Shown: positions 58,634-64,000 of the stretch, piece after piece
Layout: each line of letters begins with the position of its first letter
How positions within the stretch are numbered: position 1 is the first letter of the stretch
Assembly: GCF_009870125.1 (NCBI RefSeq)
Contig: NC_046679.1
Location: 12,214,001-12,278,000 of the forward strand
Direction of reading: 5' to 3'
Length of the DNA stretch: 64,000 nucleotides
Source of the DNA: Drosophila pseudoobscura
Lineage: Eukaryota > Arthropoda > Insecta > Diptera > Drosophilidae
Notes under the pieces: generated by a model
What the model was told of the DNA's origin: nothing
Seen by the model: only the letters and a program-made list of their open reading frames with translations
The model's database searches: none
Made by a program: the position numbers and the translations under genes

Positions 58634-59070
58634 ATGGTAACTACACGATATATACACATTCGCTACATAATAACTACATTTGTATGTAATTATCTAAAGC
58701 GACACCTGAAGGGGAAATCTGTATTTTGTAAGCGACCAACCGCTAACCGCTTTTTGAAATCGTTGCGGAGGTTCAAGTACGCTCCGAGGGGGATGATCGT
58801 TGCGGGGGTGCAATGATTCTACCTTTGGGACAAGGACCACTTCAAAATATGGGTACGGTGGATCGATGGACTTCAAGCTTTCCAAGCTGATTTAAGAAGT
58901 AACTAATAATGACATTGTTTGTCACTGGGGCGCCCCCGATGGTCAAGTTTGTTAAAATTCGGTTTCGCTACCAGGTGTCGGTGCTCGAAGCGTCAAGCAG
59001 CGTCATGCATCGATTGTCTTGCTGGGACCCTCTTTGGGCACAGACTTCTATGCCGCGATCCCCGCCTCTT
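58634..59070 (+). pseudogene. Possible decayed BEL/Pao-type pol fragment
   Basis: Broken plus-strand frames hold pieces reminiscent of BEL/Pao Pol beyond the reverse-transcriptase core. A segment like PTANRFLKSLRRF with PRGMIVAGVQ is followed after a stop by LWDKDHFKIWVRWIDGLQAF. Then, in another frame, come WGAPDGQVC and SIVLLGPSLGT-like words where such proteins have their RNase H-like start. Several stops and frame changes interrupt it. The match is by memory of motif order only and may be wrong. Nothing functional is expected. The stretch 58290-58633 before it holds no feature I recognise. Confidence 0.3.
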
Positions 59071-59463
59071 ACCCCGCCAGGTAAAGTTATTAAATTATTA
59101 CCTATTATTTCTCGTGTATTGAAAGATACAAACATTTCTGAGTGGGAGGGAGTGTGCTCACATGAGAGAGTATGTTTGTTTGTGTCGAGTACCTTCCTGT
59201 GTGGGTCAAAAATACATGCCCAGCGGTTTGTCGCTGAGGAATATGATCGCATGACCATTGTCGGGGGTGTTTAATTACATTTGAGTTGAAGTTACTCCTT
59301 GTTAAGGAATAAAAGAGCCAATTCGGAACATGAAGCAGATATTCTTGAAACCGGAGGTAGCCATATCAGTACTCTGAAGACGAAGAATTTCGCAGAGGAT
59401 CATCGCCAGCGCGCACGGTAATATTTGCACACTCTGCGCAAGACAATGAAATGCACAACTGAA

Positions 59464-59930
59464 TCAGATACAAGGAATCAATATCCATATCAAAAACCAC
59501 TCGATCCAATACATACTTGGTAAAAATACGGTGAGGAAACCCCAACACGGCATTAAATGGCTTAAGTACTTCCCTATAGTGAACATGGTTTTCTTACTCT
59601 ACAGAGTAAAATGTTTGAATATTAGCTGGAAAGGAGAAATTGTTAGCTCACTTTCGAATCGCCAATTATAATCAATAATCCAGACACCATGTATGATGCC
59701 GCAAATATACAGGACCCATAAGAAAGAATTGGAAGTATATTGAATCTCGATTCTTTCAATACTCCATTCTCCGTGCTCTCAGAAATTATCTCTATCGACT
59801 TATCCGAGCTCGTGCTAACAATGAAGATTAGGCAAAATATTAGAATAAATATCCCCCAGCCGATGTTCCATTTTGCAAAATAGTAGGTCCATTGTTGATC
59901 TGTACCACATTCATCAAATGAACTACACAT
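59464..59930 (-). CDS. Small multi-pass membrane protein, family unknown
   Basis: Two exons on the minus strand, 59930-59652 and 59598-59464, with donor AAA/GTGAGC, acceptor CTCTGTAG and a 53-bp intron in phase 0, encode 137 residues. I do not recognise the family. Likely membrane segments are GWGIFILIFCLIFIVSTS, LPILSYGSCIFAASYMVSGL and GFLTVFLPSMYWIEWFLIWI. A polar, acidic stretch (SSDKSIEIISESTEN) lies between the first two, and there are several Cys near the N-terminus (CSSFDEC). The second exon stays open and hydrophobic to its stop, which supports the splice. An extra upstream exon cannot be excluded: TGTAG just after the ATG could be an acceptor. It lies between the decayed element and the nuclease gene. 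Confidence 0.6.
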
Positions 59931-61222
59931 TGCAAAAGGAAGTTTTTGGAAAAAGTTTTAAAGATGACTATTAACTGAGTTCTAAATTCTGAATTCTATT
60001 GGTGAATACGGACTTCTCAACCGTTTCTACGATCAAAAATCGAATAAACACAGAAGGGGCTGTGCCACAAGAAACTTTCTTCTTCATTCTGGCTATAGTA
60101 TTTTTGTGATTTGATCTGGTTCGATCCAATTTGATTTGATTTAATCCGTTTTGTTTCTACATCCTGATTACGTCCTGGATCGATTCGAAGACGCTGTCGG
60201 TGCCTCTGAATACACCGATATCGCAAAGTGTGTGAAATGATCAATATATCAGAACAAAACCTATACCTCCTAAAGTATTTAATATAACATAAATTGGAGC
60301 TTACAGGAAGATGTAGACAAATTTAAAGAAGTTTTTTTTAGCAATATGAATATTTTTCCAAATATTTGGAAAATATGAGCTTTACAGCTGCACCATCCGC
60401 ATCATACTTATGTTAGGTTCGATGACCAATAACGAGAAAGAATTCCTATCATTTAATTTTAAGCCCCGTTTGAATAACACGTAATATCTCCTGGAATTTG
60501 GACTCAATGTAACAGCGTATTTGGATCATGCTTAGATATCAGTGGTTGAGTTTCTAGAAAAATACCGCAGCTATGATCTATATTCTTTGAAGATCTTCAT
60601 TATGCTCAGTTCCACTACATTCTCTGCATTTACTACAGTCTTCACAACATTATGCAACTTAGATTTCTCTTGTTCAAAAACTAGCTAAAATCTTTTTTCG
60701 ATTAGCTCACTGGAATATTTTCTAAACCACAATATGGATATGAGCCAATATTGCTTACAACATGGAACGACCACCTGTTTACACTCGGACTGAGTCATTG
60801 CGTTTTCACTTGTATCCGAATTCTCTTAAATAGTCTATTATCGCGCTCATTCTAATTACGCTCTCAGTGCATACGCCTACACACATTATATTCCATTGCT
60901 TCGAACTTTTCTTGCTAGTCGCAGTCCACAACATCGTCGAAAGCGGAACAGCTTTTCTCCCTCTAAACTGCCACGGCTTCTAACAATCGCGTAAAAAACA
61001 TCGAACAATATAACACCAAAGTAAAACCTAACAACGGGGGAGTTTTATTCGTACAAGGAGAAGCTTTTTGACCCACTGTGCCTTGCTTGAAACCGAGCAA
61101 AGAATTTCCGAACTTCCGCGAAACTTAGTTTATCATCAGGTTCAAGAATTTGAGTAGTTCAATAAAATCAAGACAATCTCTCATGTGGTAATCAGTTGTA
61201 GCTCTAAGCCCAAGCTGTGAGG
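59931..61222. other. Intergenic region upstream of nuclease gene
   Basis: No coding sequence is supported. A stretch at about 60065-60140 (ATTCTGGCTATAGT, GATCTGGTTCGATCC) resembles internal DNA of the DINE-1-like element near 63255-63300 and may be a small relic. The last 300 bp should contain the promoter and 5' UTR of the nuclease gene on the plus strand and of the membrane-protein gene at the other side. Confidence 0.5.
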
Positions 61223-62444
61223 ATGATCTACGTGCGGTGTCTCTGTCTAAGTCTTAGTCTATTTGTTTGTAAGTTTCTCTGTAAATTGTACATACATATA
61301 TTTTGTTTGAGAGCCGTTATCTTTGCAGTACTCGGAAGTGCTCGGCCTGATTGCGTGCTTAGCAAACATGACCTATCGCAGACTAATAGGGTTTTTGCCA
61401 CACGAGATGGTTTGAGCTATCATCTCTTTCGTAAGGATGTAGTTCCTAACAGTGCACAAGTACACTCGATTTGCAATTACAATGATATAGTAATTTCCAC
61501 ATGCACTGCAAATGGATTCCATCCAGTACTAAAAACAGCTGGTTGTAAAAAGCCCACAACCCCAATAGTGGAAGAGGTCAACGATGCCAGTTGCCCTTAC
61601 AAGATGTATCGTGTGGGCTATAGGTTCGAAAATGTAGCATTTCTAGAGATCTACAGAAGCTGTTACAACCCTGATAAAGTTCAAGCGCATTTTACCATTT
61701 ACATGGCCCAGACCAGCACCTCGGGTAAGTTTTGGTTCGATCAACGGTCATTAACTGGAAATATCAACTAATCTGCGCCTCTGTCTAGCCGTGGAGCGTC
61801 CAATGCATTTTAATACTGACCGCATAATCAGTGGAGCAGCTGCGGCATCCTTTCAGAACACTCAGATCTATTCCAGATACAATGCACTCTTGGGACGCCA
61901 GACTTATTTTGCAGCTGGCACAAATATGTTCGATCGGGGCCATCTGACGCCATCCCTTGATTTTGCCTTTAAGGCAAGCAGAGGACAGACCAACAAGTAC
62001 ATCAATTTGATACCACAGTTCAAAACCATCAACCGCGGGAACTGGAAAACCATCGAGAACTGGGTACGCCGACAGTTGTCTGAGAGACACTTCGATGCTT
62101 TAAAGGTCTGCACTGGTGTATTGGGGGTGCTCGAGCTGTACTCGAGCACTTATCGCGCTGACATACCAATGTTTTTGATTAACAACAATAAGAATCCCAT
62201 TCCCAAGTGGATATACAAAATTGTAAGCCACATATCAGGCCGCAAATTCGTTTTCCTCACCTACAACAACGCACATGCAACCACACGGCCGACTGGACAA
62301 GCCGTGTCGAACGTTTGCAGAGAATTGTCATGCCGAAGCTTAGGACTTAAATTACGGAACGAGGGGACGGCCGGATACACCTTCTGTTGCGAGCCACACG
62401 ATTTTATTGCTAGAAATCTCACACGTTTAACAGGCATTTGCTGA
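61223..62444 (+). CDS. Secreted DNA/RNA non-specific endonuclease
   Basis: Three exons, 61223-61268, 61329-61724 and 61789-62444, with introns of 60 and 64 bp (GTAAGT donors, TTTGCAG and GTCTAG acceptors), give 365 residues. Removing the first intron creates a clean signal peptide (MIYVRCLCLSLSLFVLLGSA). The first intron is a multiple of three without stops, so retention would only insert residues. The C-terminal half carries the Endonuclease_NS signature: DRGHLTPSLDF with the catalytic His, then NLIPQFKTINRGNWKTIENW with the Asn that binds the metal ion. Many Cys suggest disulphides in an extracellular protein. Insect and crustacean relatives digest nucleic acids in the gut or in other secreted fluids. 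Length and motifs are normal. I do not assign a gene name. Confidence 0.9.
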
Positions 62445-62532
62445 ATCCTGGGAGCGTGAAAGCTTATGGTTTGTAACTTTTTTTTTAACTGTATTTAAAA
62501 TGGTTATGGGGCTCCGAAAGTACCAGGAGCAA

Positions 62533-62538
62533 AATAAA
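62533..62538 (+). terminator. Poly(A) signal of the endonuclease gene
   Basis: AATAAA lies 89 bp after the stop codon at 62442-62444. Confidence 0.6.
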
Positions 62539-62580
62539 GCAATATATTCTTATTATAACTATACCCTTCCTTGAGGAGTA

Positions 62581-63720
62581 CTAGATTAAACATAAACGAG
62601 GGGGAACGTTGTGAGTTGCTGCGGACACCGCAACTCTACGGTTATACCCGATACTAAGTCAGTATGGCTCTCCTCCGGCAGACGGCGCTAATATTTAACG
62701 ACACGACAAAGAGTGCGTGCGAGAGAGACAGAAAATCAGTCTGAGCGTGACGTCGGGCGCTGCGTAGCCACTGCAAATTGATTTGTTCCTTTTGGCTATA
62801 AAAATGATCTGATCTGATCCAGATTCAGCAATCTAATAGATATGGTCATTATCTATGATTCTGCGTTTTTAGTTTTCTCAAATCTGCAATATTGTGGATG
62901 CAACAGATTTTCGTCCTTTGTGGGGGCGGATGAGGGTGGGGCGAAATTCTGAGATATACGTTTTATAGTGACATCTTAAAGGAGTGTGTGTACCAAATTT
63001 GGTTACTCTAGCCTTAATAGTCTCTGAGATTTGTGGTTGCCTAAGATTTTCGTCATTTGCGGGGGCGGAAGGGGGTGTGGCGAAATTTGGATACGAAACG
63101 GTCAAGGTCCGATATCACAGGAGTGTGGATACCAAATTTGGTTGCTCTGGCTCTTATAGGTTCTGAGATCCTTGAACTCATATTTTGCAATTGGCAAAAC
63201 CGACCATGAAACCTGTGTGTTAGAGTGAGACAGAGCGAGAAAGAGTGAAATTGTTTTCGTGATTCTGGCTGTAATAATTATACGATCTGGTTCAGATTTT
63301 GCACTCTAGAAGATAAAGTCATCTTCTACGATTCTGCGATTTTAGTTTTCTCGTATCGTCGAAATTGTGGATGCCACAGATTTTCGCCCTTTGTGGGGGC
63401 GGAAGTGGGCGGGGCAAAGTTTTGAAATATTTTTGGAGCAGTGACATATCACAGAAGTCTGGATCCAAAACATCGTTGCTCTAGCTCTTATAGTCTTTGA
63501 GCATTAGGCGCTGAAGGGGACGGACAGACGGACGGACGGACAGACGGACAGACGGACGGACGGACAGACAGACAGGGCTCAATCGACTCGGCTATTGATG
63601 CTGATCAAGAATATATATACTTTATAGGGTCGAAAACGATTCCTTCTGGACGTTACACACATCCACTTTTACCACAAATCTAATATACCCCAATACTCAT
63701 TTTGAGTATCGGGTATAAAA
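62581..63720 (-). mobile_element. DINE-1-like non-autonomous Helitron element
   Basis: Read on the minus strand, the element begins at about 63720 with TTTTATACCCGATACTCA, whose near-palindrome (TTATACCC...GGGTATA, 63681-63718) is the subterminal inverted repeat typical of DINE-1/INE-1. A GTCC/GTCT microsatellite core lies at 63519-63575. The other end has a GAGTTGC/GCAACTC hairpin (about 62608-62633) and finishes CTAG at 62584-62581, followed by T, as in Helitron 3' ends. The stretch also contains internal duplicated blocks (GCGGGGGCGGA..., ACCAAATTTGGTT.CTCT) at about 62920-63020 and 63060-63150. There is no coding capacity. The family is a widespread non-autonomous Drosophila repeat. Confidence 0.7.
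63519..63575. repeat. GGAC/AGAC tetranucleotide microsatellite
   Basis: Tandem ACGG and ACAG units inside the DINE-1-like element. This is the GTCY core known from mini-me/DINE-1 repeats, seen from the opposite strand. Confidence 0.85.
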
Positions 63721-64000
63721 AGGCTACTCTGAGAAAGTCTTTATTGTTTCTATATGTTCGTACATAGCCCGCAAAGTTTTGATTAATATATAGCTGCCAT
63801 AGTATGATACAGATAGTATGATCACAAGGTGTGATTGTGATTGTAGGGGAAAAGGGTGGCTTGGGTGGGACCAATTAAATGACGCACAGTATACGGTATT
63901 TCCCAGAAAATGTTTCTGCTGTGATCTTATACTGCAGCGAGCTAGATTTTATTTATTTAGATTAGATTTTATAGTAGATGATTAATGAAATACCCAGAGA
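63721..64000. other. No feature recognised
   Basis: AT-rich DNA to the window edge. I see no gene, repeat or motif here that I can support. Confidence 0.6.

Noticed and set aside
63519..63575. Regular short repeats considered as a CRISPR-like array
   Set aside because: It is a tetranucleotide microsatellite within a DINE-1-like element of a fly genome; there are no spacers.

Overview
The window is genomic DNA from a fruit fly (genus Drosophila). It carries an orthologue of the sex-determination gene fruitless (fru) with multi-exon structure, introns of 53-64 bp in the small genes, abundant CA/TG and CT/GA microsatellites, a Ty3/gypsy LTR retrotransposon and a DINE-1-like (Helitron-derived) element. 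The DINE-1 sequence looks to me like obscura-group copies, but I cannot fix the species from this alone.

Layout. From 1 to about 21.86 kb there is no convincing coding sequence. This is probably the 5' introns and promoters of fru, with possible promoter/5' UTR clusters near 8.2-9.7, 10.6-12.6 and 18.2-19.3 kb; the best candidate noncoding exon ends at 12576. From 21.86 to 27.16 kb lie the shared fru exons: BTB domain in two exons, a long low-complexity linker, a second linker, and a short exon before the zinc-finger choice. Four alternative 3' coding ends follow: one at 26.2 kb with a TTF/hAT-type finger, and three C2H2-pair exons at 30.8, 35.0 and 40.8 kb, separated by long 3' UTR/intron sequence. 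The fru unit probably ends near 43.3 kb.

Convergent to fru, on the minus strand at 44.56-47.27 kb, is an intact four-exon V-ATPase subunit a gene (Vha100 family). A 10.36-kb gypsy-type element sits about 650 bp upstream of its start codon (47929-58285). It has two 2,253-bp LTRs and a 4-bp target duplication. Its Gag has a RING-H2 finger, its Pol is full length, and a textbook -1 frameshift signal joins the two frames. It has no env. Beyond it are a decayed BEL/Pao-like pol fragment, a small two-exon membrane-protein gene (minus), a three-exon secreted DNA/RNA non-specific endonuclease gene (plus), and a DINE-1-like element.

The points most worth a second look are these. Long protein-like open frames continue in frame past the stop codons of two fru zinc-finger isoforms (TGA at 35518, TAA at 41344). 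The 34988 exon has an acceptor with almost no polypyrimidine tract. In the retroelement, the RING-Gag, the precise frameshift cassette and a tRNA-Lys primer site lying 84 bp inside the LTR stand out. Everything is read by eye from sequence; no alignment or database search was run.
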